The notes: generated from the letters alone by a model not told the origin. A stretch of DNA of 64,000 bases from Annona cherimola (GCA_030490835.1 CM059973.1:47496008-47560007), one strand, 5' to 3'; positions 48,306 through 60,112 are shown, counted from the first letter of the stretch. A program made the numbers and translations.

Positions 48306-51300
48306 TTAGGTTTCGTCCCGAAATCTGTCATTTTTCATCACGCTTCTGCTGCGCAATTTTCATTTTATCATATCATTAATCATCAATCATCTCTAATAAA
48401 GAGGTCAGTATTCACTGCTCTCTTCCCATATACACATGACATATATGTGTAAATTTAATTTTATAGCAAAGATTATCTTTGCATCAAAACATCATTTTTT
48501 TTTCAAAAGTCAAAAGAGACTTTTGCTAACAATGTCTATTCCCTTTCATTACATAGTGTCTACAACTAGGTTATACTAGTGTAGACTACTGTCTAAGTCA
48601 ATATAAAATATTTCTTTCCTTATCCTCCTTTCAAGTTTCTGTAAACCAGAAAGGGCCTTTATCATCCCTTTCATCATTATCGTGGAGAGATAATCCTCTC
48701 GCACCTATCTTCAAGTGCATCAAGATTAGAAATTAATCCCAAACAATTTCCTTTCTTTCTTGATCCATGACATTCAAATTCTATATCATGATATATAAAT
48801 ATCATGATTTCTATTTCTTCCATTCTTTTATTCTTTCTACATCTATCTCTCAATCATTGTTATGATATAACTTCCTGTGGTATCATACCTTTTCTTTCTT
48901 TTCATTTACTCTTTCTATACTCATCTACCATTCCTCGATATGATATCATTCTTATCTCATCATAAAAAGCATCATAGCTTCATGAAGATATAGATCTAAA
49001 CATTATCTTTGTCTATCTATCAATTCATATTCTAATACCAACTTCTGTGGTATCACACCTTTCCTATCATCCATAATTTTTCTCTTTCTACGCCTATTTA
49101 CCAATCATTGCTCTGATACCATCTTCTGTGGCATCAGACCTGTGAAACCCCGATCTTAGATACATGCATGAAACCCTAGGGTTGTAAACCCTAGATAATA
49201 TATTAATGAAATATATATTCATGAAATATGAAATTATGTGGAAATAGATGTTGAAATAATTAATTATGAAATTCGGATGAATAGTGCATATGAATAGTGA
49301 AACGTGAATAGTAAATGTGGGATTAAGAAATATGTTAAGTTAATCACTTTGGATTAACTTAATCACAAAAAGATAAAAAAGGAAGCTTCCCACAAAAGGA
49401 AAAAATAGCAACTTTTTGATTTATTTAGTATTTTCGGATTTTTATGGATTTTTGTGAAGGAAATGAAGAAAAATTAATATCTTGCAATCCGGACGTCGGA
49501 TTGAGATGAAATTTTTTATGGATGGCCAAAATATGATGATGAACATGATGAGTGGTCCAAGATTGGTCAAAAATCATGAATTAAGGGTCAAGATTAAACG
49601 TCATTTGAAGATCAAAAAGTAGCTTTACTTTTTCATTAATTAGTATTTGACTTTGGATTAATTTTAATTAATTAAATGGATAAATAATTAATGAAAATCT
49701 GCTATGGCTGCTGGAGCTTGGACTTTTGGGGCCAAATCCAATGGCCCAAAATCAATCTTATCAAAATTCAATGGCTAGGATTAATTTAGCCTAAATTAAT
49801 TAATTTTAAAAAATAAAAAAATAGGAAAAAATAGGGCTGCCATAGGGGGGCTGGAGCAGGCCTAGGATGGGCTGCACAAGGCTCCATGCACCTTTTGAAA
49901 ATTAGAAAAAAATACATTTATAATTTAATACCTTGAGCAAGAGGGGGTAAATTCCAAATTCATGAAAAATCAAGCCCTACAAATAGGGGCCAAGGGGTGA
50001 ATGTCCAAGGCACTCCCAAGCTTGAGCAAGAGCTCCTTTTCCACCCCCAAATTCGTTTTAAGAGAGAAAGAGGAGGTTAGAGAGAGAAAGGGCAAGTTGG
50101 AGGAGATATTTTTCACTCCGGGTAAGTGACTTCTTTTCAAATTTCTTTTGGATGTTAAGTAGGTTAAAATCATGCTTAGATAATTCCTAAGCATGAGAAA
50201 ATAAGTAAGGTTATAATGCCAAAGTAGAATTATGCCGAAACATCGAAAATTTGGAGCGAAGATAGAGCATTCGGGAAAATCATATATGATATATGAAAAT
50301 AATGCTCCAAATTTGATAAATGATGATTTGGGATGTATGATTATGATAAATATAATTTTGTAATATTAATTTCATGATTTTTGGAATTAAGGATTATGCT
50401 TAAGTGAATTTATGTTGATTTTTAGTACATGGAGAAAATGATTTATTTAACCAAGTAAATGATGATAAATTCAAAATGTATGAAATTTCCCATGATATAC
50501 GAAGCATAAGCTATGTCATGGTATTTTTTATTTTTGGGAAAAATGTCAATTTTTGGAACCCATGAACAGTAACGTGAACAGTAATTATGAACAGTGAACA
50601 GCGTATTTTGGAAAAAAATTGAGATTTATTTTTGTATATTTATGAGGATATATGGATGAAATTTTTAAAGAATTTATGGATAAAAATCCATATAAACGAG
50701 TAATGACCAAGTATCTTTATACGATTAACTTCTATGGGAATGAGGTAATGAATGGTTATAAAGCAAGCATGGAAAGTAAACTAAGACATAGAATGGATGG
50801 ATAAAATATCCATTTTCCTTGTATAGGGAAAAAGGAAGGAGAATGTTGAGGACACCGACTGAGGAGGTAAGCAAGTAAGCTTTTTAAAATGTGATTTTAT
50901 TGTTTCATTGTAAGCAAGCAATACTTTTGAAAATGATGATTTGTAAGCAAACTATATGCTTTTTAAAATATTTCTAAATGATTCCAAATTGTTTGCTTAC
51001 ATGTTTTATGAAATGTGTTTAAGGGTGGCCATTCCTATAATGTTTTGATATTGTTAATGTTTATGAGTTTTTATGAAAAGTCATGCCGGCATATTGATAT
51101 TATGTGATGTTCATGGACATGTGCACATGTATGATGTATAAGGAAGAGGCTTTGGTGGAGGTAGAAAGCGGATCAGAGGGTCCCCCTTCACTATTGCCGA
51201 GTCGTATGGGCTGTGTGCCAACGGCGTCCTCCCCAGAGGTGGAGGCAAAGGAATGTTATGTGTAAATGAATGCATTGCATTTTCATACATGGATTGAAAA

Positions 51301-52124
51301 GAAAAGCATGGATTTGAAATGATGTTTTTAAATGAACGGTGCAAATAATTCTCTACATGAGAGTGACAAGTTACCTGGTGTAAGAGGTATATAACGCTGG
51401 GGAAATCAAGAGTCATGCATGTAGGAACCATGTAGGCGTCAAGAGGAAGAGAGGTTCCTCTTGATGAGGCCAAGTCGGAGACAGCCGGCGTATTGGACCA
51501 TGTTATGTGAGATGTTCCCTGAGCTAGCGTACCCGCACACAAAGGTTTATGTCAGGAGTGGAATGGAAGCATTTGCACATCCAATGTTTATGAAAAGGTT
51601 TCTATTCCATTGATAGTTGATCACTTGCTAAGTGTCTCCTATCAAATGGAGAGAAATGCATTTACAAATGGTTTACATGAAAGGTTTTTATGAATGGTTT
51701 ATGAAAGGTTTCCAAAAATGGTTTACGAAAAGGTTTCTATTCCGTTGGTAGTTGATCACTTGATAAGTGTCTTCTATCGAATGGAGAGGAATGCATTTAA
51801 AATGAAAAATGCTTACTTATTGTGTTTTGACTCATGTTTTGTTTTCCCAACCTCAGACGGGTGTAGGGAAAGCCAAGAAATGAAGGACATGTGTTGCTAA
51901 AGGAAAAGAGGAATCTATAAAGGTTAGTAGATTTTTGTATGAATAGATTCCCTAATGGGATATGATGAAAAAGACATAGGTGTTGGAAATATGTGGAAAA
52001 CTAGCTAAATCTATGTTTTGATGATTAAACAAATCAATTTGAGTAAGTCTTGGCTACTAACAAGTTTGTGGAAATATTTAAGGAATATTCATTTGAAGAA
52101 TATCAAGTATGGAAGCCAAGTCGT

Positions 52125-52805
52125 ATACCAAGTCGACTCCAAGATCGACTTCAAGCATCCAGAGTTGAAAATGGGAGAAGAACAAGTGAAGTCGCAGGCG
52201 AAGTCGACTCCAGGTGCGACTTAGGAAATCAAGTCGCAGACGAAGTCGACTCCAGCATCGATTTGGAGTATCCAGAGTTGAAAAAGTGGAAACGGACATA
52301 ACGAAGTCGCAGGCGAAGTCGACTCCAGGTTCGACTTGGGCGAAGTCGCAGACGAGGTCGACTCCAACTTCGACTTGAGGAGTTCAGACTTGAAGATTGA
52401 AGTTTCAAGCTTATTCCAAGGATCAATTTGGACTTCATCAAATCCAAATGAGATGCAAAGTTCATTATCAAAAAGCAACTGAAGTTTCTTGAAGATCAAA
52501 AGCTAAGTCTATCAAGTCCAAAGCTAATCTTAAAGCTTATTCCAAATGAAGAAATATCCAAGTTATGAAGACAAATTTAACAAAGTTCAAGCCAGTTCAA
52601 GAAGATCAAGGTGTTCTTGCAAAAGACCACGCCAAGTCGCAACCCAAGTCGACTCCAGGATCGACTTGAGTTGAGGACTGAAGGCCAAGTCGACCCAGAC
52701 TTGGACTTGGAACTCTGAAGAACTGGAGTCGCACACGAAGTCGACTCCAGGTGCGACTTGGAAGCCAAGTCGCAGGCCAAGTCGACTCCACATGCGACTT
52801 TGGTC
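52125..52805. repeat. GTCGAC palindrome array in the Copia LTR
   Basis: Repeated AAGTCGCAGGCGAAGTCGAC, then TCCAGGTGCGACTT, with small changes; both halves of each unit pair with each other. Blocks are at 52125-52400 and 52630-52805. Confidence 0.88.
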
Positions 52806-52885
52806 GCAACGGTCGGAATTTATTCGAACGTTGGCGCATTAAATGCGCGCCACCTACCTTCTAACGTTCGGATTCCCTCCAAAAT

Positions 52886-52893
52886 TATAAATA
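52886..52893 (+). promoter_or_regulatory. TATA box of the Copia LTR
   Basis: TATAAATA after CCCTCCAAAAT, at the same place in the LTR at 60666 (TATAAAAG at 63283). It is likely the core promoter of the family, directly downstream of the palindrome array. Confidence 0.7.
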
Positions 52894-53836
52894 GCATTCA
52901 TGGCGGACGAGGGAAGTAGCTGAGAAACATTAAGTGTGCTTAACTGCTATATTCAAGAGCTTTAAAGAGATCAAGTCATTCAAAGAGGAAGAACTTCACT
53001 TCAAGTTGCAAGAGCTATATTTCAGAATCTTCAAAGCCATTACAACAAGTTCTTCTCTGCGCCTAATTGTTGCTACACATCTGTAAAGTGTAGATTTCTT
53101 TGTTGTTTCATTTATTTGTGATTGAACTTGATCTAGTTTGAGGAACTAGGATCAAGTGTATGCTAAGTAGTGTGTGATTGGAGTGAGACTCATCACCTAC
53201 TTGAGCAGTGTGTTATATGCCCCCTAGAGCTGGAATCTAGAAGAGAGCAGTGGCTCTAATTGTTTTGAGAAAATACAATAGTGGAACCCAAGTCACAAGG
53301 AGTGTGAGCTTGGAAGAGTGGAGTAGGGAGGTTGCCTGAACCACTATAAAAATCTTGTGTGTTTGATTTATTTATCTGCTCTCTACATTACATTGCTTTC
53401 CATTTCGTTTCTTCATTAAGGGGACTAGATTAATCCGGGGTTAAGTTTCTGTTTAAGTTATAAATTTTTAAATACCCAATTCACCCCTCCCCTCTTGGGT
53501 TTTGCCATCAAACTCGGGACCAACAATAGGTTGTATGAAATTATGAAGTGATGAATAATATGAGAAGTTGATGATTTATGGTGTTATGGATAAGTCCATT
53601 ATGAATGATGATGAGTATATGTTTATATGATGAAAGAAAAAGAAATGAAAAAAAAAATTGGACGAGATCCAATTAAGTACCCGCCGCGTGATCAGGGCAA
53701 CAATCCTGATTCACACTTACCAATCGACAAGATCCCGGAGTAAGGACAAATATGACGCCTCGGTTCGGGGCGCCACAAGACCTATCCTTTCATTATCCTT
53801 TATTTTCTCCTTCTCTCACCTATTTACCAATCCTTG

Positions 53837-53848
53837 CTCTGATACTAA
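53837..53848 (-). other. Primer-binding site of the element at 33274
   Basis: The minus strand reads TAGTATCAGAGC four bases after the LTR end; it differs from the tRNA-Met complement at one position. It fixes the 5' LTR edge at 53853. Confidence 0.75.
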
Positions 53849-53852
53849 TTTT

Positions 53853-54126
53853 TGTGGTGCCCCGAACTGGGGTGCCTAGAAGCCTTACTCCGGGACCGAT
53901 TTTGATTGGTAAATGTGAGTCAGGATTGTTGCCCTGATCACGCGGCGGGTACTTAATTGAATCTCGTCCAATTTTTTTTCTTTTCTTTCATCACATAAAC
54001 ATATACTCATCATTATTCATAATTGACTTATCCATATCATCATAAATCATCAACTTCTTATATTATTCATCACTTCATAATTTCATACAACCTATGTCTT
54101 TTTCATCATATCCCATTAGGGCATTT
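53853..54126 (-). repeat. Start of the 5' LTR of the element at 33274
   Basis: The 274 bp from TGTGGTGCCCCGAACTGG onward match 33274-33547 nearly base for base, up to CCCATTAGGGCATTT. There the Athila-type element begins; the rest of the LTR should lie beyond the right edge of the window. Confidence 0.88.
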
Positions 54127-55770
54127 TGTTCACAATCTCACCGCAAGTGCACGGGTCGTAGATTGTAGTATATAAAATATTGATCCATAGGAAATTTAGG
54201 ACTAAAAATTTTGGTTTTAAAACACTTTCTCGTTGGATTAAATGGATTAGAAAAGTTGATAGAGGATGTAGTAAATTAAATGGAAAAGAAATAGAAAATT
54301 GGGAAGAGAAAATAAAATAGAAATTAGAATGAATGGAGAAAACGAGAGTGTGAGTATCTAGGGTCTAGAATTTCACATGCGTCTTTTGTAACGGGTAGTG
54401 GTATAATTATTTAATCTGGATTTTATTTGTTAAAGGAGAACAATCCCTAATTTATCCTTGCACCTTCTCTTGAAACCTACAAGGCGTACTCTAATCTTCT
54501 TAATCACCTATTCTCATAGGATTAAGTTAATTAGAATCCATTAAGTTCTGTAGTTTGTTCATAAAATTCCTCAAGGTCATCATGCCTATTCTCATTGTCT
54601 TAGATTTCTAGGTTTAATGTCTTGATTATCGTATATTAGGTTTCCACCTCTCGGTTCCATCACCTAATATATGGGAATCATTGCCAAAGTGCAGGCCTTC
54701 GCACCAACCAAACATTAAATTACAAGATATTAAATTAACAACAATATCCATCATAAATAAATTAACATCCACACCACGCTACATTGTACGCATGCTACAT
54801 CCTAAACCCTAGATTAAGGGTTTAGCCTAACATGTTCAAGTCCAAAAGAGAATTAATATAATATCTCATCTTAAACAAGACAATAAAAGCAAAGAAAAGA
54901 AAAGCTTATTAGTTTGGAGCTCCGATGATGTGCCGGTCACCCCACGCTACTCGCCGGTTCTCCTCTCACCTGTGCTCTCCACCTCTCTCTATCTCTCTTT
55001 TGCTCTCTAAAAAAAACAGCCTGCCATCCGAACCCTAAAAAGTGTTTTTATACATCCCTTAAAATGAGCTAGCCGCTAACAATCGTACGCAGGTCTGCGT
55101 ATTGGCGCCTAGGCGGCAACTTGCTAAAAACGTTCTGATTGATACAGCGCTGGGGCGCCATTTTAGTTGGCGCCTAGGCTCCAACTTACTGAAAGTTGTT
55201 GATTGAGGGTGTTCGTAACTTGCTTGAAGGTGGGGAAGAGGCGCCGGGGCACCCCCGTCTGGCGCCTAGGCGCCAACTCTCTGGATGATTTGCCGCTTGA
55301 AAATCCTCCTGGAAGTCCTGTATGAGCATGCCATGGTGCCTAGGCACCTCTATCTGGTGCTTAGGCGCCAACTCCTTGGAAGCAATTCTACCTTGTGATC
55401 CCTAAAACCCTTTCAGACTTTTCAGCATGTTGGTGAAGTGGCACCTAGGCGCCAACTCTTTGGAAGCAGACTGAAATGTGGTGTTGGAGATTCTGGCATG
55501 GGCCTGTAGGGTGGCGCCTAGGCGCCGAAACCCTTGCTTGTTTTGGTTTCTCTTTTCTTCCATCCATCGAGCTTTTAAGTGTTCCCTATTTCTTCTTGTC
55601 CGAATTTCCTTAGACAAAAGAATAGAATAGGGTGAATGAAATTTGAAGCTAAAAGATTATAAAAGTTATTAAATATCTTGAAATTCATGTTCAACACCCG
55701 ATTGATGCAAAAATCATATTTTAAACCAAATTTCATATTGAACTCAAATAATTCCCCATAAAATTGGTAT
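54127..55770 (-). repeat. 3' LTR of the Athila-type element (outer edge certain, inner edge approximate)
   Basis: The outer edge TGTTCACAATCTCACCGCAA at 54127 is the reverse complement of the LTR end at 6497. The inner edge lies somewhere between the palindrome array and the end of pol at 55820; I placed it near a G-rich minus-strand tract at about 55760. Short open frames at 55186-55617 are by-products of the palindrome array. Confidence 0.65.
55085..55530. repeat. Array of GGCGCCTAGGCGCC palindromes
   Basis: The 14-bp palindrome and close variants occur about seven times (near 55105, 55168, 55262, 55332, 55358, 55443 and 55514), often followed by AACTCTNTGGAAG. Variants such as GGTGCCTAGGCACC change both arms together. 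It is a strongly GC-rich block in an AT-rich LTR. Confidence 0.85.
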
Positions 55771-55819
55771 AAAATGCCTACATAATATACTATTAATTTC
55801 CAATTATCAAATACGTGGT

Positions 55820-56694
55820 TTAACAGAAGGAGTAGATGACTCCTATTGGAATGTGATCCCCTGAGAAGTAGGATTTTAGGCGCTGCCCATTGACTTTGAA
55901 TGCTCCCGTCTTTTCACTCCAGATTTCAACAGCTCCATGAGGAAGCACTTGTAATACTTTGAATGGTCCCGACCACCTCGACTTCAATTTTCCTGAAAAT
56001 AATTTAAAACGTGAATTAAAAAGCAACACCAGGTCATTAGCTTTGATTACCTTCTGCCGGATGTGTTTGTCATGCAAAAATTTTATCTTTTCCTTGTACA
56101 TCTTTGAATTTTCATAGGCATCGAGTCGAATCTCCTCAAGTTCATCAAGTTGTAGTAGGCGCCTTTCTCCTGCAAATTTCATATCAAAATTCAAAATTTT
56201 GATTGCCCAGTATACTTTGTGCTCTAGCTCTCAGGCAAGTGGCATGATTTTCCATATACTAGTCGGAAAGGTGTTGTCCCGATCGGAGTTTTGAATACAG
56301 TGCGGTATGCCCAAAGAGCATCATCGAGTTGCCTTGACCAATGTCGCCATGATTGGGATACCATCTTCTCAAGAATGTGTTTAATCTCGCAGTTCGAGAT
56401 TTCCACCTGGCCACTTATTTGTGGGTGGTATGGGGTGGTTGTCTTATGTGTGACCCCATATTTCTTGAGCAGTTGCTCCAATTGCTTGTTACAGAAATGG
56501 CTTCCTCCGTCACTTATGATTGCTCGTGGTACACTAAATCTGGTAAAAATGTTGCGTTTTAAGAATTTGGTGACCGCCCGTGAATCATTTGTTGGAGAAG
56601 CAATCACCTCCACCCATCTAGTTACGTAATCAACCGCAAGAAGTATGTACTGGTTGTTGAATGATGATGGAAAAGGTCCCATGAAATCCATGCC
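55820..56694 (-). pseudogene. Athila-type integrase core and C-terminal domain (broken)
   Basis: Integrase inserts the element cDNA. The core (56691-56224) has [10 protein letters not shown], the catalytic Asp in [22 protein letters not shown] (second Asp) and, about 35 residues on, a Glu in [12 protein letters not shown], giving the DDE triad. The C-terminal part (56194-55820) has HDKHIRQK and [24 protein letters not shown] one-base loss near 56228 shifts the frame between them, right after CHLPE. A TGA replaces the Trp expected just before MDFMGPF. Confidence 0.92.
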
Positions 56695-57586
56695 TCAGAC
56701 ATCAAACGGCTCGACTTCGAGAATGTTTGTTAGTAGTATCTCGTTTCGCCTTGAGATAGTTCCTGTTCTTTGGCAACTGTCACAAGTTAGTGTAAAAGAT
56801 CTAGCATCTTTGAACAAAGTGGGCCAGAAGAAACCTGATTGTAGGACTTTTTCTGCAGTTTTGGTGGGACCCATGTGTCCTCCATAAGGTGAAGAATGAC
56901 AGTGATAAAAAATGCTTTGGATTTCCTCATTTGGTACACATCGGCGAATCAGACCGTCGCCGCATATCTTGTAAAGGTATGGGTCCTCCCAGATATAGTA
57001 TTTCACGTCCACCATGAATCTCTTTTTTTGTTGATAGCTGAAATTGGATGGAATTTCTTGACAGACTAAATAATTAACAATGTCTCCATACCAGAGCATT
57101 GGTGTTTCCTTGAGTTCAAACAGTCGCTCGTCGGGGAAATCCTCATTAATTTGCTCATCTTTGGATAAATTAATCTCCTCATTTGCTGGTAGTCTAGACA
57201 GATGATCAGCTACCACATTCTCTGTGCCTTTCTTGTCTCGGATTTCAAGGTCAAATTCTTGTAACAGCAGGATCCAACGAATCCACCTCGGTTTGGCATC
57301 TTTCTTAGCAATTAGATAGCGAATGACTGTGTGGTCGGTGTAAACAATCACCTTTGACCCTACAAGATAAGAACGAAATTTATCAATAGCAAATACAACA
57401 GCAAGCAATTCTTTTTCAGTGGTTGCATAGTTGACTTAAGCATCATCCAGGGTTCTGCTTGCATAGTAGATCACTGTTGGCTTGTTATCCTTTCGTTGAC
57501 CCAAAACTGCCCCAATCGCATGGTCGCTTGCATCGCACATGATCTCAAATGGTAAGCTCCAGTCAGGTGGCTGTATAATTGGGGTA
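56695..57586 (-). pseudogene. Athila-type RNase H and integrase zinc region (broken)
   Basis: The upstream part (57586-57436) reads LPFEIMCDASDHAIGAVLGQ with the first RNase H Asp. A TAA, where CAA is expected, stands before [15 protein letters not shown], which carries the catalytic Glu. The rest continues through [12 protein letters not shown] and ADHLSRLP to a HHCC zinc region ([10 protein letters not shown] followed by CDSC). It joins the RT across the insertion at 57587-60107: the flanks fit in frame after removal of that element and one copy of GGGTA. Confidence 0.92.
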
Positions 57587-60107
57587 TGTGGCGCCCCGAA
57601 CCGAGGTGCCTAGAAGCCTTACTCCGGGATCGTTTTGATTGGTAAACATGACTCAGGATTGTTGCCCTGATCACACGGCAGGATTTTTTTTTCATCAATA
57701 CATAGAAAATTCTCATCATTCATCCAATTTGAAATATATTTCACATAACACAGTTATGATAAAAAAAATTATTCCATAAACATTTTCATTGGAATAAAAA
57801 TATTCCTTTCCATCTCAAAATTATCATTGTTGACTTTACATAAAGTTTACATAAACATCATTTATATCAAAAACTACATAACACTTAGCATGCTGCTTTC
57901 ATCATCATTTCCTGTCTGTTGTTGAAAAAGCATGGGTGAGTAATGATACTCAGTAAGCAAGCTATACATAATCTTTCAATCATTTTCATGCATTTCATAA
58001 AATGCAAATGCAATGCATACATAGCATTCATAACATTCCTTTGGATGCGACGCTAGCTAGGTGCCCATCCCATATATGCTCCCATTTCAGGGAGGTCGCC
58101 GCCGGCCGGGCCTATTAAGCGACTTGGCAATAGTGAGGGGGACATCTGGTCCGCTTACTACCTCGACTAAGGCCTATTCCTCGTGCACATGCTCATTCTC
58201 ATACACATGCCGACATGATATTTGCAAATCATAAATAATTTCATAAAAAGCATTTAATAAATAATTTTACAAAACGAACTTCAGTTCATGTAAAGCAGTT
58301 ATAGGTATGGCCAACCTTAAATAAATTTCATAAAGCAACTTGCAAACAATTTCAAGCATTTTGGAAATAATTTGCAAAACATATAACTTGCTTACCTTCT
58401 TAGGTCTCTTTTCCTTTTCCTATTCAAGGAGAAATGATATTTTCATTTCTTCTATTCAAGCTGCTTCCCATGCATGCTCTATATTATTTGGGCATTATCT
58501 CTTTATGTGGATATTTTTTTATCCATAGGTTCTTCAAAATTTTCATCCTTATATTTAAATATTAATCTCAAATTTTCTTCAAAATCACGCTGTTCACTGT
58601 AGCAAATCACTGTAGCAATCACTGTTCATCCGTGGTTACTGTTCATGGGTTTCAAAAATTGATATTTTTTCCAAAAATAAAAAATACCATGACATACCTT
58701 ATGCCTAGTATATCATTGGACATTTCATATATTTTGAATTTATCATCATTTACTTGGCCAAAAAAATTATTTTCTCCATATACTAAAAATCATCATAAAT
58801 TCACTTAAGCATAATCCTTAATTCCAAAAATCATGAAATTAATATATCACTATTCCAACATCATATTTATCATAATCATACATCCCAAATCATCACTTAT
58901 CAATTTTGGAGCATTATTTTCACATATCATATGCTATTTTCCCAAATACCCTATCTTTGCTCCAAATTTTTGATGTTTTGGCATAATTCCATTTAAACAT
59001 TATATCTATACTTATTTTCTCATGTTTGGGGATTATCTAAGAATGTTTTTACCTCATCTAACGTTCAAAATAAGTTTGAGGGGAATCCACTTACCTCAAG
59101 CGAAGTTATGCCTCTTCTACTCGCCTTTTCTCACTCCAACCTTTGATTCTCTTCTTTCCTTAAGGCTAAAACGTGTGGGGATGGAAAACGAAGTTTCTCA
59201 AGTGATTTTTGAGCTGGGATTGTTGTGAATTCCGTCCATGGCCTGCTCCTCTATTTATAGGGGTCCATTTTTCATGAATTTGCAATTTACCCCCTCTAGC
59301 TTAGGGTGTAAAATTGCAAAGGTGTTTTTTTCTAATTTCCTAAAGGTGCTTAGAGCCTTGTGCAGCCTCCCTACCCTGCTCCATCTGCCCTATTTTTCAG
59401 GCCTATTTTTCCTATTTTTTTATTTTTTTATTTAATTAATTTTTAAGCTAATTAAATCTAAACCCTTGATTTGTGATTTGGATGAATTTGGACCTTTGAT
59501 CAAAGTCAAATAGCCATAACTCCCTTCTGCTCACGCCCCTGCCATGTTGCTTTTCATTTAATTTTTTATTTTTTTTTATTTAATTTATTAAAAAAGTCAA
59601 AAGTAGCATTTAATTAAAATAATGCTACTTTTTGATTTTTATTTGACGTTTTATCTTGACCTTTGATTTGTTATTTTCATCGTATCTTAATCCATTCATC
59701 ATGTCCATCATGAATTTTTAACCATCCATAAAAAATTTCATCGAATTCCGACTTTCGGATTGCAACTTATGAATTTTTTTCTATTTTTCCATATAAATCC
59801 GAATTTTGATTAAAATATCCAAAAGAATTGCTATTTTGTCTTGTAGTGATTGAATCTCTATTTTGTCTTTTTGCGATTAAGTTAATCCAAGTGATTAACT
59901 CTTATTCACGGGTCTTAGTCCTTAGTTACTATTCACGTGCACTATTCATGGGGTTAAATTCCTAATTGCATTATTTCAATTTCCAATACACATATTCATT
60001 AATATAATTCATGAATTTTCATTTATTCATAAAATAATTACAAAATTACAAATGTCGAAATGACGCGTATACAGTCGAAACAACGCGTATACGGTCAGGG
60101 TTCCACA
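57587..60107 (-). mobile_element. Solo LTR, TGTG-CACA family, 2521 bp, target duplication GGGTA
   Basis: Plus-strand edges are TGTGGCGCCCCGAACCGAGG and GGTCAGGGTTCCACA, flanked by GGGTA at 57582-57586 and 60108-60112. It falls between RT and RNase H of the Athila-type element. It carries CACTGTAGCAAATCACTGTA and CTGTTCAC repeats near 58590-58650, the hairpin module near 59740, and a minus-strand TATAAATA at 59259-59252. Text from 58660 to 59260 parallels the LTR at 33274 (41460-42050), so the two are of the same subfamily. Confidence 0.94.
59252..59259 (-). promoter_or_regulatory. TATA-like box of the LTR at 57587
   Basis: TATAAATA on the minus strand within CCTATAAATAGAGGAGC, matching the position in the related LTR at 33274. 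Confidence 0.6.
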
Positions 60108-60112
60108 GGGTA

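Larger units (their letters stand above)
51981..53525 (+). mobile_element. Copia solo LTR, target duplication ATAGG
   Basis: It runs TGTTGGAAATATGTGG to CTCGGGACCAACA, 1545 bp, flanked by ATAGG at 51976-51980 and 53526-53530. The same site without insertion is seen in reverse complement near 33500-33550 and 54070-54115. It carries the GTCGAC palindrome array in two blocks (52125-52400 and 52630-52805) and a TATAAATA at 52886-52893. Many open frames rich in Arg, Ser and Asp here are by-products of the array and not genes. Confidence 0.95.
49141..53777 (+). mobile_element. Solo LTR, TGTG-CACA family, target duplication AGACC
   Basis: It begins TGTGAAACCCCGATCTTAGA and ends CGGTTCGGGGCGCCACA, flanked by AGACC at 49136-49140 and 53778-53782. 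Without the nested Copia LTR it is 3087 bp. It is in the opposite orientation to its host element, of the same subfamily. It carries GAACAGT/AATAGTG repeats (49280-49320 and 50560-50620) and two copies of CACTTGCTAAGTG-like palindromes (51622 and about 51748). Confidence 0.94.
48290..53852 (-). other. Interior of the element (about 0.9 kb), interrupted at 49141
   Basis: The pieces 48290-49140 and 53783-53852 are the whole interior. There is no gag or pol. The half near the primer site consists of degenerate repeats of CTATTTACCAATCATTGC with CTCTGATACCA and CTTCTGTGGTATCA, that is, copies of the primer-site/LTR junction (near 48843, 48925, 49013 and 49095). The half near the polypurine tract is AT-rich with small hairpins, such as GCAAAG-ATTAT-CTTTGC near 48466. 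Confidence 0.75.
33274..54126 (-). mobile_element. TGTG-CACA family element: 3' LTR, short interior, start of 5' LTR
   Basis: On the minus strand the parts are 5' LTR (from beyond 54127, ending at 53853), Met-type primer site (53848-53837), interior (53852-53783 and 49140-48290), polypurine tract (near 48303-48290) and 3' LTR (48289-33274). The two LTR edges at 33274 and 53853 are almost identical over more than 250 bp, so the insertion is fairly young. The interior is only about 0.9 kb and codes for nothing recognisable. The G-rich tract next to a GGGACGAAA run recalls Ty3/Gypsy chromovirus (Del/Tekay) ends; no coding domain is present to confirm that. Confidence 0.85.

Noticed and set aside
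52050..52839. Many overlapping Arg/Ser/Asp-rich open frames on both strands
   Set aside because: They arise from the repeated GTCGAC units, whose period avoids stops in several frames. No start context or domain supports translation.
53690..53780. tRNA-like or riboswitch-like fold near the conserved LTR end (GGTTCGGGGCGCCACA)
   Set aside because: The GGTTC text recalls a tRNA arm, but no acceptor or anticodon arms can be found; it is the conserved LTR terminus seen in at least eight copies.
55186..55617. Minus-strand open frames in the Athila LTR
   Set aside because: They cover the GGCGCC palindrome array and are not part of pol; no Athila envelope-like features (signal or membrane segment) are seen.
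56291..56887. Plus-strand open frames of 69-112 codons opposite integrase
   Set aside because: They are antisense shadows of the clear minus-strand integrase and zinc region.
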